Positions 1 through 5,059 of a stretch of DNA of 5,059 nt are shown here, piece by piece (the first letter of the stretch is position 1; each line of letters starts with the position of its first letter). The DNA comes from Thermoplasmatota archaeon. GTDB lineage: Archaea; Thermoplasmatota; Thermoplasmata; Halarchaeoplasmatales; Halarchaeoplasmataceae. Below the pieces are notes generated by a model. It ran no database searches and was not told the origin of the DNA. It worked only from the letters and a program-made list of their open reading frames with translations. The translations under genes were made by a program, and so were the position numbers. The stretch is taken from NCBI GenBank assembly GCA_018610025.1, contig JAHENW010000012.1, positions 1 through 5,059 on the forward strand, given 5' to 3'.

Positions 1-333
1 AGGTGCGGTGCCGGAAGGGAAGAGTCCGACCAGGATGAGGCTTATCATCGACCCGGCCGTGATACCGAGGCCGATATATCCAATCTGTCTTTCCAGTAGT
101 TCTATGACGCCCAGTATAAAGAAGAGGATGAGACATCCTGTTAAGATGAGCCCGAAGTTGAATATGAAGTTGAGCTCGGTACCTAGAGCACCCAGATCAC
201 TCAAGGCGTTATCGCCCCAGGAGAAACCGTCATATAGTAAGATAGACACCGCTAAGAATCCGTAGCCTATGAAAGGTGCGATCATCCCCAGCAACCCTGC
301 TGTCTCCTCATCTATCCAATCGAGTATATTCAT
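1..333 (-). CDS. DUF998 family membrane protein (C-terminus off the left edge)
   Basis: The first 111 residues of an integral membrane protein are visible; the rest lies beyond base 1. Three hydrophobic segments can be read at about residues 11-34, 55-79 and 84-105. Between the first two is the motif NALSDLG (residues 42-48), and after the third comes LFPSGTAP (104-111). An S-D-L-G loop after the first helix and a FP-G motif after the third match my memory of the DUF998 family, whose function is unknown. The ATG at 333 is supported by GAAGGTGAT just upstream (337-345) and by a TATA-like box about 65-73 bases upstream. It is transcribed in the same direction as the DUF2330 operon but is separated from it by 98 bp and seems to have its own promoter. 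The family call is from motif memory; that it is a multi-pass membrane protein is clear. Confidence 0.75.
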   Translation of the reverse strand, partial: MNILDWIDEETAGLLGMIAPFIGYGFLAVSILLYDGFSWGDNALSDLGALGTELNFIFNFGLILTGCLILFFILGVIELLERQIGYIGLGITAGSMISLILVGLFPSGTAP

Positions 334-336
334 CAA

Positions 337-345
337 ATCACCTTC
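337..345 (-). promoter_or_regulatory. Ribosome binding site of the DUF998 gene
   Basis: On the minus strand GAAGGTGAT ends three bases before the ATG at 333. GGTGAT matches the end of 16S rRNA that pairs in archaea (GGAGGTGATC type). It fixes the start and implies a leadered transcript. Confidence 0.6.
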
Positions 346-360
346 GCTCTGCTCGATTCT

Positions 361-380
361 TCCGAACAGGTCAATTCGGA
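361..380. repeat. Inverted repeat TCCGAA-8-TTCGGA upstream of the DUF998 gene
   Basis: A perfect 6-bp inverted repeat (361-366 and 375-380) with an 8-base spacer lies between the putative TATA box and the ATG, around the predicted transcription start. It could be an operator or a small hairpin in the leader. A repeat this short can arise by chance. Confidence 0.3.
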
Positions 381-397
381 TATGTAATAGAGCCGGA

Positions 398-413
398 TTA
401 TAAAAACTTTTTA
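398..413 (-). promoter_or_regulatory. Putative TATA/BRE promoter of the DUF998 gene
   Basis: On the minus strand the sequence reads TAAAAAGTTTTTATAA. The TTTTTATAA part (398-406) resembles an archaeal TATA box, and the A-rich TAAAAAG before it could be the TFB-binding element. Normal archaeal spacing would put the transcription start near 375, giving a leader of about 42 bases that contains the GGTGAT ribosome binding site. This is inferred from position and composition only. Confidence 0.45.
402..406 (-). terminator. Possible T-tract terminator of the DUF2330 operon
   Basis: Five consecutive T residues on the minus strand lie 25-29 bases after the stop codon of the six-helix membrane protein gene. 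Archaeal RNA polymerase can terminate at short T-runs without a hairpin. The same bases form part of the putative TATA box for the next gene, so one of the two readings may be coincidental. Confidence 0.3.
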
Positions 414-431
414 GAGACTAGGAGAGAGTTT

Positions 432-1124
432 TCAAATTTTCTTAAAGAAATCTATAGCTTTTTTCCGGTAACCCTTCTTCGAGCGTTCCAACCCTTCCAT
501 CATATTTTCCCTTATCCAGTATATCGAAGTGGACAGCATCAAAAGACCTAATATAATGTTCATCAAACAGATCTTAACTATGCCATATTTCACCAGCCAG
601 GGATATAGAGCTATGTAGATGGAGAACCCAACTAGTGATGAGGGGAACAACTTCCCTCCGGGGTCCGATTTAAATATGAGGAAGGCAGCCGGTAAAAACG
701 AGATGCCCCAAAGGATGAAAGCGTTGCGGATAAGGGTTGGAGAAAGGAAATAGAAATGACCGTATTGGAGGGTGGATGGGTCAAAACTTATATTGAACGC
801 CCAAAGGAAGGCGAGACCAAAGGAGATTGATATAAGTTCCCCAGAATATACCAGAGTCCTATCGACATCGTCTTTCTCCGGAACGAACCTGTTCTTGAGA
901 GCTATATAGAAAAGTAGATTTGCCACCCATAGGAAGAAGATATATATTGAATAAAATAAGAAATAGTATCCTGCATCTTTCAGTGTGCCCACGGCTATAT
1001 ACTTATTGAAGAGGCGAAGGTCCATGTAAAATGCGAAGAACGGGAAGGTGATGAACACCAGGGGGAAGAGATAAAAGGACAGTCGGATGGACGACTTGTT
1101 CAAACTATCCAGTATTTTCACCAT
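432..1124 (-). CDS. Six-helix membrane protein of unknown function, coupled to DUF2330 gene
   Basis: I do not recognise this 230-residue protein. It is very hydrophobic and aromatic, with about six membrane segments near residues 13-34, 52-76, 96-114, 130-151, 160-178 and 182-204. The connecting loops are short, apart from a charged one after helix 2 (KNRFVPEKDDVDR, 77-89). The tail after helix 6 (205-230) is basic (ERSKKGYRKK), which suggests a cytoplasmic C-terminus by the positive-inside rule. No catalytic motif, cysteine cluster or transporter signature is visible. The ATG at 1124 lies inside the end of the DUF2330 gene, a 20-bp overlap in another frame, and has the strong site GGAGGG (1128-1133) before it. 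This indicates co-transcription and probable translational coupling, so the protein most likely works with the DUF2330 protein in the membrane. Confidence 0.75.
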   Translation of the reverse strand: MVKILDSLNKSSIRLSFYLFPLVFITFPFFAFYMDLRLFNKYIAVGTLKDAGYYFLFYSIYIFFLWVANLLFYIALKNRFVPEKDDVDRTLVYSGELISISFGLAFLWAFNISFDPSTLQYGHFYFLSPTLIRNAFILWGISFLPAAFLIFKSDPGGKLFPSSLVGFSIYIALYPWLVKYGIVKICLMNIILGLLMLSTSIYWIRENMMEGLERSKKGYRKKAIDFFKKI

Positions 1125-2163
1125 CTTCCCTCCTGTAGTCCGGATATATGAACAGTAAGGAGACGATTATCGCTAGAGAGAGGGAGAGTATGGAGAAATA
1201 TGGATAGCTCTTGGTAGGCTTGACCTTTAGCTGCTGAGTATATATATCGTTACTCAGGTCAAGGTTATCTATATTCGAATAGAAGCCGAAGTAAATTGGC
1301 CCTTCATCGAAAAGAGAAGCTATCTTGCCGGATATCTTATCTACACCTCTCTTATCCATCCATCCCTCCGCCCACATCCTGAGATTCGGTGATTTACACA
1401 GACCATTATATGTAGGCTTGCCCTTGGTGAAAACTGCCAGTTTCAACTTATTTACACTGCTGGCCAATTTGCTGATGACCAGGGGATAGTATATCCTCTC
1501 GGTTTCGAATTCGTACATCAGGGGCTCTACCTTGGTTTCACCATCTATCTGAACCACATCCATCACGAAGTAGTTTATGTTCCTGTCAAGGTAGCTTTCT
1601 ATCACCCTTTGTGTTTTCTGGTAGGTCTTTAAATCTATCTCGAGCTGGATGCCTTCTGCTCTGAACTTCTCGTAGACAAAGGATGTGAACTCATTGACAT
1701 CGTTCACATAATACACTGTTAAATTATGGGAGCCTATATTTGAGCGCCACTTTACACTGATATCCCCGTATTTTTCGACTCCTGGCTTCCAGAGCCTCTG
1801 TTTCTGTGATATTTCCCACCTTATCCTGTCGTCCATCCACTCTGGTATATGTCTTCGTTTGATCCTCTTTACTTCATTATCCACTCTATCGAAGACCCTG
1901 CTGTCCGCTTTCTTTACAGTAGGAGACACCGGAAATGGAACGATCCTGATAGCGGTCACCTCTTGGTCACCGTGGACCCTAAAATGATTGCCTAGTATCA
2001 GTCTCTCTTTCTCTCCGTTCCAACCGATGATCGCGTTCTGTCCCGGTTCCGATATCGACGGAGTCGAGGGGGTTGGAGGTATAATACCACCATCCCCTTT
2101 TACAAGAGGAATGAATAGGACAAGGGTCAAAATAAGGACTACCGGCAAAGTTGAATATTTCAT
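1105..2163 (-). CDS. DUF2330 family secreted, membrane-anchored protein
   Basis: A 352-residue protein with an N-terminal signal peptide (hydrophobic stretch about 5-21) and a likely cleavage site before DGG at residues 24-26. A proline-rich linker follows (IIPPTPSTPSISEP). The next part, with GQNAIIGWNG (41-50), ERLIL (53-57) and a VPFPVSP motif (75-81), matches the DUF2330 pattern of a mature DGG start, a Q-A-I-I strand, E-x-L-I-L and a P-x-P motif. YYPLVISKL (225-233) is also typical. One membrane helix (about 321-340) lies near the C-terminus, followed by a short charged tail (PDYRRED). The expected topology is therefore a large domain outside the cell held by a C-terminal anchor. There is no lipobox and only one cysteine (C256), so disulfides are not expected. 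The family's biochemical role is unknown to me. It is the first gene of an operon with the overlapping six-helix membrane protein. Confidence 0.85.
   Translation of the reverse strand: MKYSTLPVVLILTLVLFIPLVKGDGGIIPPTPSTPSISEPGQNAIIGWNGEKERLILGNHFRVHGDQEVTAIRIVPFPVSPTVKKADSRVFDRVDNEVKRIKRRHIPEWMDDRIRWEISQKQRLWKPGVEKYGDISVKWRSNIGSHNLTVYYVNDVNEFTSFVYEKFRAEGIQLEIDLKTYQKTQRVIESYLDRNINYFVMDVVQIDGETKVEPLMYEFETERIYYPLVISKLASSVNKLKLAVFTKGKPTYNGLCKSPNLRMWAEGWMDKRGVDKISGKIASLFDEGPIYFGFYSNIDNLDLSNDIYTQQLKVKPTKSYPYFSILSLSLAIIVSLLFIYPDYRREDGENTG
1128..1133 (-). promoter_or_regulatory. Internal ribosome binding site for the six-helix protein
   Basis: GGAGGG on the minus strand is embedded in the last codons of the DUF2330 gene (the Arg-Arg-Glu of DYRRED), three bases before the ATG at 1124. 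Its location inside the upstream gene, ahead of an overlapping start, is the usual arrangement for translational coupling. Confidence 0.65.
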
Positions 2164-2258
2164 CTTACCCCGTTTTAAGAAGTTAATTTTTGATTAATAA
2201 ATATTATGAATCTAGGTCAGGGAAAGAAATAAATCCACTGTGACAGCTGGTTGAACAG
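2164..2258. promoter_or_regulatory. Divergent intergenic promoter region
   Basis: These 95 bases separate two divergently transcribed genes and must carry both promoters. The minus-strand gene has only a weak ribosome site, GGGGTAAG, directly before its ATG. The plus-strand gene has no clear ribosome site; the nearest is GGTTGA (2249-2254). A second A/T box, AAATAAAT (2228-2235), is centred about 27 bases before the ATG at 2259. That spacing would start the transcript at or very near the start codon and make it essentially leaderless. These readings are inferred from spacing and composition. Confidence 0.5.
2192..2212. promoter_or_regulatory. AT-rich imperfect palindrome in the divergent promoter region
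   Basis: GATTAATA (2192-2199) and TATGAATC (2205-2212) form an inverted repeat with 7 of 8 pairs matching around a 5-base centre. It holds TATA-like sequence on both strands: TTTATTAAT on the minus strand for the DUF2330 gene (start 2163), and AATAAATATTAT on the plus strand for the DUF1122-like gene (start 2259). It may be a two-way core promoter or a regulator-binding site. Low-complexity AT sequence readily gives such symmetry. Confidence 0.4.
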
Positions 2259-2912
2259 ATGGACGAGAGAGTACTCAAGGACTTTCAGAAAGGGATCGAA
2301 CTGGATGACCTCATCATCCAGGGGGAGGAAAAAGAAGAAGGGCGTATATCCAGGCAGTGGTACCTGCCGGTCTTTTTGAAGTGGCGAGGGAAGAAGAAAA
2401 GGATATTCATCCTCAGCGTTTATTTTGGTAAGAAACCGTACTATAAACCTTGGGTAGAGCTCTTCGGCTTGACTGGGCCCTTTAAGTTAGAGGGAAAAAA
2501 GTTTTCGTTCTTCGATTCAGGGGTGGAAGAAAAAGTTCTAGATAAGATATCCAGCTACCAGTCCGCCGGTGAGAGGATATTCATCGAGTATTCACAGGAC
2601 GAGGAGACCAGATACGGCCTGTCTAGAGGTTTTCCAGCGGTGGTGACCAAACTGGGTTATAAATTGTTCGAAAAGGGGTATACTTGGTTCAAGGACTGGT
2701 ACTTCCCCGAAGGTTTCAACGAGGGAGGGGAGAAACTGCAGGCCGAGAAGCCAGTCGATGAAGAACATAGAGTTAAACATATGAGTATAATCGAAGACGA
2801 ATTAGAGGTGTTTCTTGAAGGTGAAAAGACAGAAGAGGATGAATCAAAAATCAATGCTAGAGAAAGATCAGAGAGGATAAAATCATCTCTAGAATACTAC
2901 AACCAGACCTGA
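2259..2912 (+). CDS. DUF1122-like protein with charged C-terminal tail
   Basis: A 217-residue soluble protein with no signal peptide or membrane segment. The most distinctive part is residues 124-165, containing GFPAVVTKLGY (124-134), GYTWFKDWYFPEGFNEGG (140-157) and KLQAEKP (159-165). The aromatic W-F-K-D-W-Y-F-P-E-G block and the K-x-Q-A-E-K-P end recall DUF1122, an archaeal and thermophile-enriched family that I believe belongs with the N-acetyltransferase-like fold; I cannot verify this here. Residues 166-217 form a strongly charged, probably helical tail rich in E, D, K and R beyond that core. The start at 2259 is the only sensible ATG for the frame, has no clear ribosome site and may be leaderless. 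The GNAT gene follows after 51 bp on the same strand. Enzymatic activity is not demonstrated by any motif I can name. Confidence 0.6.
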   Translation: MDERVLKDFQKGIELDDLIIQGEEKEEGRISRQWYLPVFLKWRGKKKRIFILSVYFGKKPYYKPWVELFGLTGPFKLEGKKFSFFDSGVEEKVLDKISSYQSAGERIFIEYSQDEETRYGLSRGFPAVVTKLGYKLFEKGYTWFKDWYFPEGFNEGGEKLQAEKPVDEEHRVKHMSIIEDELEVFLEGEKTEEDESKINARERSERIKSSLEYYNQT

Positions 2913-2919
2913 ATTGAGG

Positions 2920-2940
2920 TTTATATATCAGATATTATAA
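2920..2940 (+). promoter_or_regulatory. Promoter with two TATA-like boxes before the GNAT gene
   Basis: Two boxes lie between the DUF1122-like gene and the GNAT gene. TTTATATAT (2920-2928) is a near-consensus archaeal TATA box predicting a start near 2951. TATTATAA (2933-2940) predicts a start at about 2964, the A of the GNAT start codon. The GNAT gene can thus be transcribed independently of the gene before it. Which box is used cannot be told from sequence. Confidence 0.55.
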
Positions 2941-2945
2941 GTTGA

Positions 2946-2952
2946 GGAGGTG
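2946..2952 (+). promoter_or_regulatory. Strong Shine-Dalgarno site of the GNAT gene
   Basis: GGAGGTG (extended by one G at 2953) is an almost full complement of the archaeal 16S rRNA 3' end. It lies 11 bases before the ATG at 2964, slightly longer than usual spacing. No alternative in-frame ATG, GTG or TTG lies nearer to it, so the 2964 start stands. Both TATA-like boxes would begin the RNA inside or after this site, so it may serve mainly transcripts reading through from the upstream gene. Confidence 0.6.
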
Positions 2953-2963
2953 GACTGAAATAA

Positions 2964-3917
2964 ATGACTAGAGGTTTAGCCATCCGAGAGTTCGATGATT
3001 CAGATTACGAAGATATAGCCAGGTTGGAGGAAACGGTCTATCCAGATAGAAAGATGAGTGTTGAGTCACTCAGGTTCGGTGATGAGAAGAAGGCCGATAA
3101 GTGTAAGCACCAGAGGTATATAGCCGAGCTGGATGGAAAAGTCATCGGACACGGTTTCTACACTCAGTGGGAAGGAAGCTACCGACCCGGTAAGTTCTTC
3201 GTTTACGGTTTGATACATCCGGATCACCAGGGGAAAGGATATGGGTCGAGATTTTACCAGTATATATTGAAGGAGTTGGAACGGCACGACCCTGTGAAGA
3301 TAGAGTGTCATGCTAGAGAGGATAAAGAAAGGGGTTTACGATTTCTACAGTATAGGGGTTTTGAAGAAACCATGACCATGTGGGGGGCGGAATTGGATGT
3401 AAAGGGGTTCGACTTCCATGAGTACGACGGGCTGGAAGAGAGATTGGATGAAGAGGGGATAGTCATAATCTCTTTATCAGAACTGGAATACAGTGAGGAT
3501 AACAAGAGGAAGCTCTACCAACTGCACGAGGATATCATGGAAGACGTGCCTATGACGGATGAATATACGAATATGGATTATGACCGGTATATCGAGAGGG
3601 TCTTCGAAAATCCAAACTTCTTCCCGGAGGGCTTTATTTTAGCTGTCAAAGATGACGAGTTCGTCGGTATGAGCAGTCATGTGAAAAAGGAAAAAGAGGA
3701 CGCCCTTTTTACATACCTCACAGGGGTGAGGCGGGGGGTTAGGAACAAAGGTATAGCCACTGCCATGAAGGTGAAGGCCATAAAGAAGGCCAAGGAAAAG
3801 GGTATCTCTAAAATCAAGACCATGAACGAGACCGGTAACGAGGGAATACTTCACCTAAACGACGAGCTGGGTTTTGAGAAGAAACCGGGATGGGTGGACT
3901 TCGAGAAAGAACTGTAG
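2964..3917 (+). CDS. Tandem-domain GNAT family N-acetyltransferase
   Basis: A 317-residue cytosolic protein with two GNAT domains in one chain. The N-terminal domain (about 5-145) has the acetyl-CoA pyrophosphate loop QGKGYG (89-94) after the strand VYGLIHPDH, and ends in the usual FLQYRGF (127-133). The C-terminal domain (about 165-317) has a second loop RNKGIA (260-265) after the strand TYLTGV. It also has the N-E-T-G-N (288-292) and L-N-D-E-L-G-F (298-304) motif common in GNATs with an N..N..LGF end. Both acetyl-CoA loops look intact, the second with Ala in place of the last Gly. Two-domain GNATs include mycothiol synthase and aminoglycoside-type enzymes, but nothing here identifies the substrate (amine, peptide or small molecule). 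It follows the DUF1122-like gene and may be co-transcribed with it, though it also has its own TATA-like boxes. It converges with nob1. Confidence 0.88.
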   Translation: MTRGLAIREFDDSDYEDIARLEETVYPDRKMSVESLRFGDEKKADKCKHQRYIAELDGKVIGHGFYTQWEGSYRPGKFFVYGLIHPDHQGKGYGSRFYQYILKELERHDPVKIECHAREDKERGLRFLQYRGFEETMTMWGAELDVKGFDFHEYDGLEERLDEEGIVIISLSELEYSEDNKRKLYQLHEDIMEDVPMTDEYTNMDYDRYIERVFENPNFFPEGFILAVKDDEFVGMSSHVKKEKEDALFTYLTGVRRGVRNKGIATAMKVKAIKKAKEKGISKIKTMNETGNEGILHLNDELGFEKKPGWVDFEKEL

Positions 3918-3931
3918 AAAGAGGGAGTCGT

Positions 3932-4405
3932 TCAAACCAATCTGGCACTCTTTATATCTCCACCACACCGTTGGCACTTCTCCTTCGGTTCCTCGTACCA
4001 GCGGCCGCACTTCTCGCATCTATATGACCACTCGTATTCCTCGGTTATCTCTTCCTGTGCCAAACCCTGATACTCGACGTCTAGATTAGAAGCTATGTTC
4101 TGGATGGAGCGGTCGTCGGTGATTATGGTACCTTCAAGATGCAGGGCGAGAGCCACTACCTGTACATCTACATCGGACAACCTGATATCATCGCCGGTCT
4201 TCTTGGCCCTTTTCTTCACCCGCTCTATCTGAGCAGCTGGAGGTTCTATCACCTGGAGACCCCCGGAGCGCATATTCTCCAGCTTCCTAGACCATCGGTC
4301 CTCTCTCTTTATCTCATCCAAGACCCCGGAAGGTATGAAGAGGTCTTCAGTGAGGGGGATGTCTTTACCCGATAATACAGCCGAGGTATCCAGGATGTAC
4401 TTCAT
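3932..4405 (-). CDS. nob1: Endoribonuclease Nob1 (PIN domain plus zinc ribbon)
   Basis: Nob1 cleaves the 3' end of precursor 16S rRNA during small-subunit maturation. Counting from the ATG at 4405 the protein has 157 residues, about the usual archaeal length. The PIN domain (1 to about 115) begins MKYILDTSAVLSG with the catalytic Asp at 6. Further acidic metal-binding candidates are Glu31 (GVLDEIKRE), Asp78/Asp80 (LSDVDVQV) and Asp97/Asp98 (ITDDRSIQN). The C-terminal zinc ribbon has two CxxC pairs, C130/C133 and C144/C147. The frame could also start at a GTG at 4411, adding Met-Thr. I prefer the ATG because it matches the family start and lies about 27 bases after a TATA-like box, consistent with a leaderless mRNA. 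It lies downstream of the UPF0282 gene on the same strand, and its stop codon is 14 bp from that of the GNAT gene. Confidence 0.93.
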   Translation of the reverse strand: MKYILDTSAVLSGKDIPLTEDLFIPSGVLDEIKREDRWSRKLENMRSGGLQVIEPPAAQIERVKKRAKKTGDDIRLSDVDVQVVALALHLEGTIITDDRSIQNIASNLDVEYQGLAQEEITEEYEWSYRCEKCGRWYEEPKEKCQRCGGDIKSARLV

Positions 4406-4427
4406 CGTCACTTGATAACTCTTCTAC

Positions 4428-4437
4428 ATTATATCTT
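4428..4437 (-). promoter_or_regulatory. TATA box of nob1 (leaderless start)
   Basis: On the minus strand the box reads AAGATATAAT, with an A/T-rich TAAAA just before it. Its centre is about 27 bases upstream of the ATG at 4405, the canonical distance from an archaeal TATA box to the transcription start. This suggests that the nob1 RNA begins at its start codon. No ribosome site other than a weak GTGA is seen. Confidence 0.55.
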
Positions 4438-4460
4438 TTAGGATGATAGAGACTGCTTCC

Positions 4461-5059
4461 TTAAATTTCTTCGACCAGCGGCGGTTTGCCTTCCAGATAT
4501 TCACGGTAGGTGAGCACTTCTTTACCGCTCTCATCAACGGCATCCCATATCTTCTCAGTCTTTTCTCTGAAGCCCTTTTCCCGAGCGATATGATGGTCGT
4601 AGAGCATGGTCTCAAAATCCGTTTCTTTGACGATCTCAGCGGCGTTGTCGATGGAGCGCTGTAGGTTGAAACTGTTCAGCATGTATCCCAGCAGGTAAGT
4701 GGCGGGACCGTCCATTATCAGGAAATCGGGCCCCTCGTTCACTATCCACTGGGCGTAGTCCTCCACCGTAGGACCCTGGATGTCCGAGGTGTAAAAAAAT
4801 TTTTCTTCCTCATATTCCAAGATGACCGCTATAACCCAGCCGGTCTTCGAATACTCGATGCCGTGGAAGATCGGTTCAGTGAATCTCACCTTCGTTTTCC
4901 CTTCTTCAAAACTCTTCCCGTCAGCGTAATGTATTTCGTCAAGCGGCTCATGGATGTGTTTCTCCGTGTTCCACATCTCCGTCCTTCGATAGAATTTGCC
5001 TCTCCACTTTTCGTGCAGTTCTTCCCTCCTATCGCCGTAATCGCCGGCGTTCAGGTCTC
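4461..5059 (-). CDS. UPF0282 family metallo-beta-lactamase-fold protein (N-terminus off the right edge)
   Basis: The open frame continues without a stop to base 5059, so the first visible Met (4976) is internal: about 27 further codons precede it, including DLNAGDYGDRREEL and FYRRTEMW. The visible 198 residues match the conserved C-terminal two-thirds of UPF0282, an archaeal family related to metallo-beta-lactamases. Counting from base 5057, diagnostic blocks are HEPLDEIHYADG (36-47), HGIEY (65-69), SDIQGP (91-96), DGPATYL (116-122) and YDHHIARE (153-160). The Asp of SDIQGP and the His of DHH are the probable metal ligands in this part. The N-terminal HxHxDH motif expected in the family would be off the edge. 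The substrate is unknown; related enzymes act on phosphodiesters or thioesters. No T-run terminator is seen after the stop, so read-through into nob1, which starts 55 bp further on, is possible. Confidence 0.85.
   Translation of the reverse strand, partial: DLNAGDYGDRREELHEKWRGKFYRRTEMWNTEKHIHEPLDEIHYADGKSFEEGKTKVRFTEPIFHGIEYSKTGWVIAVILEYEEEKFFYTSDIQGPTVEDYAQWIVNEGPDFLIMDGPATYLLGYMLNSFNLQRSIDNAAEIVKETDFETMLYDHHIAREKGFREKTEKIWDAVDESGKEVLTYREYLEGKPPLVEEI

Noticed and set aside
8..551. Plus-strand open frames of 85 and 91 codons.
   Set aside because: The first lies opposite the DUF998 frame, which has membrane segments, family motifs and a ribosome site. The second overlaps the promoter gap and the tail of the six-helix gene. 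Neither translation resembles a real protein.
1234..1257. Perfect inverted repeat CTGAGTA-10-TACTCAG with a TATATAT-containing spacer.
   Set aside because: It lies inside the DUF2330 coding sequence, more than 100 bases from the next start codon, and its bases are accounted for by codons. Most likely chance.
3947..3956. CTCTTTATAT as a plus-strand TATA box.
   Set aside because: It is within the nob1 coding sequence and no plus-strand gene follows at promoter distance.
3874..4375. Plus-strand open frames of 71 and 78 codons opposite nob1.
   Set aside because: They are antisense to a clearly identified Nob1 frame and show no ribosome site or recognisable motif.
4424..4664. Short open frames on both strands over the end of the UPF0282 gene.
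   Set aside because: They are shadows of the UPF0282 frame, whose conserved motifs are in the correct frame throughout.
4976..4976. ATG at 4976 as the start of the UPF0282 gene.
   Set aside because: The frame stays open to the window edge, and the residues before this Met (GDYGDRREEL, FYRRTE) look like conserved family sequence, so this Met is internal.
1..5059. Mobile element, CRISPR array, tRNA or defence island.
   Set aside because: No transposase or integrase motifs, spaced direct repeats, cloverleaf-like sequence or known defence domains were seen on either strand.

Overview
The window reads as an ordinary chromosomal stretch from an archaeon, most likely a euryarchaeon of moderate GC. 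The evidence is a short Nob1 endonuclease (PIN domain plus zinc ribbon), a UPF0282 metallo-beta-lactamase-fold protein, TATA-box promoters with apparently leaderless starts, GGAGG/GGTGAT-type ribosome binding sites, and frequent AGG/AGA (Arg) and ATA (Ile) codons. I cannot place it more finely; a Thermoplasmata-like lineage is only a guess. No tRNA, rRNA, CRISPR array, insertion sequence or integration scar was seen.

Layout, left to right. Positions 1-333 (minus) hold the N-terminal part of a DUF998-type membrane protein that runs off the left edge. Positions 432-2163 (minus) are a two-gene operon: a secreted, membrane-anchored DUF2330 protein (1105-2163), followed with a 20-bp overlap by an unrecognised six-helix membrane protein (432-1124). 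A 95-bp AT-rich divergent promoter region (2164-2258) separates this operon from two plus-strand genes: a DUF1122-like protein (2259-2912) and a tandem-domain GNAT acetyltransferase (2964-3917). The GNAT gene converges, with only 14 bp between stop codons, on nob1 (3932-4405, minus). Upstream of nob1 lies a UPF0282 gene (from 4461, minus) that runs off the right edge.

Functionally there are three blocks. The left block is envelope proteins of unknown role. The DUF2330 gene and its overlapping membrane partner are the strongest candidate for an uncharacterised system, probably a membrane complex with a large extracytoplasmic domain. The middle block is two adjacent genes that probably both have acetyltransferase-type folds. 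The right block is conserved archaeal housekeeping: Nob1 for 16S rRNA 3'-end maturation, and a UPF0282 hydrolase-fold protein of unknown substrate. The sequence does not show a clear new defence, mobile or biosynthetic system.
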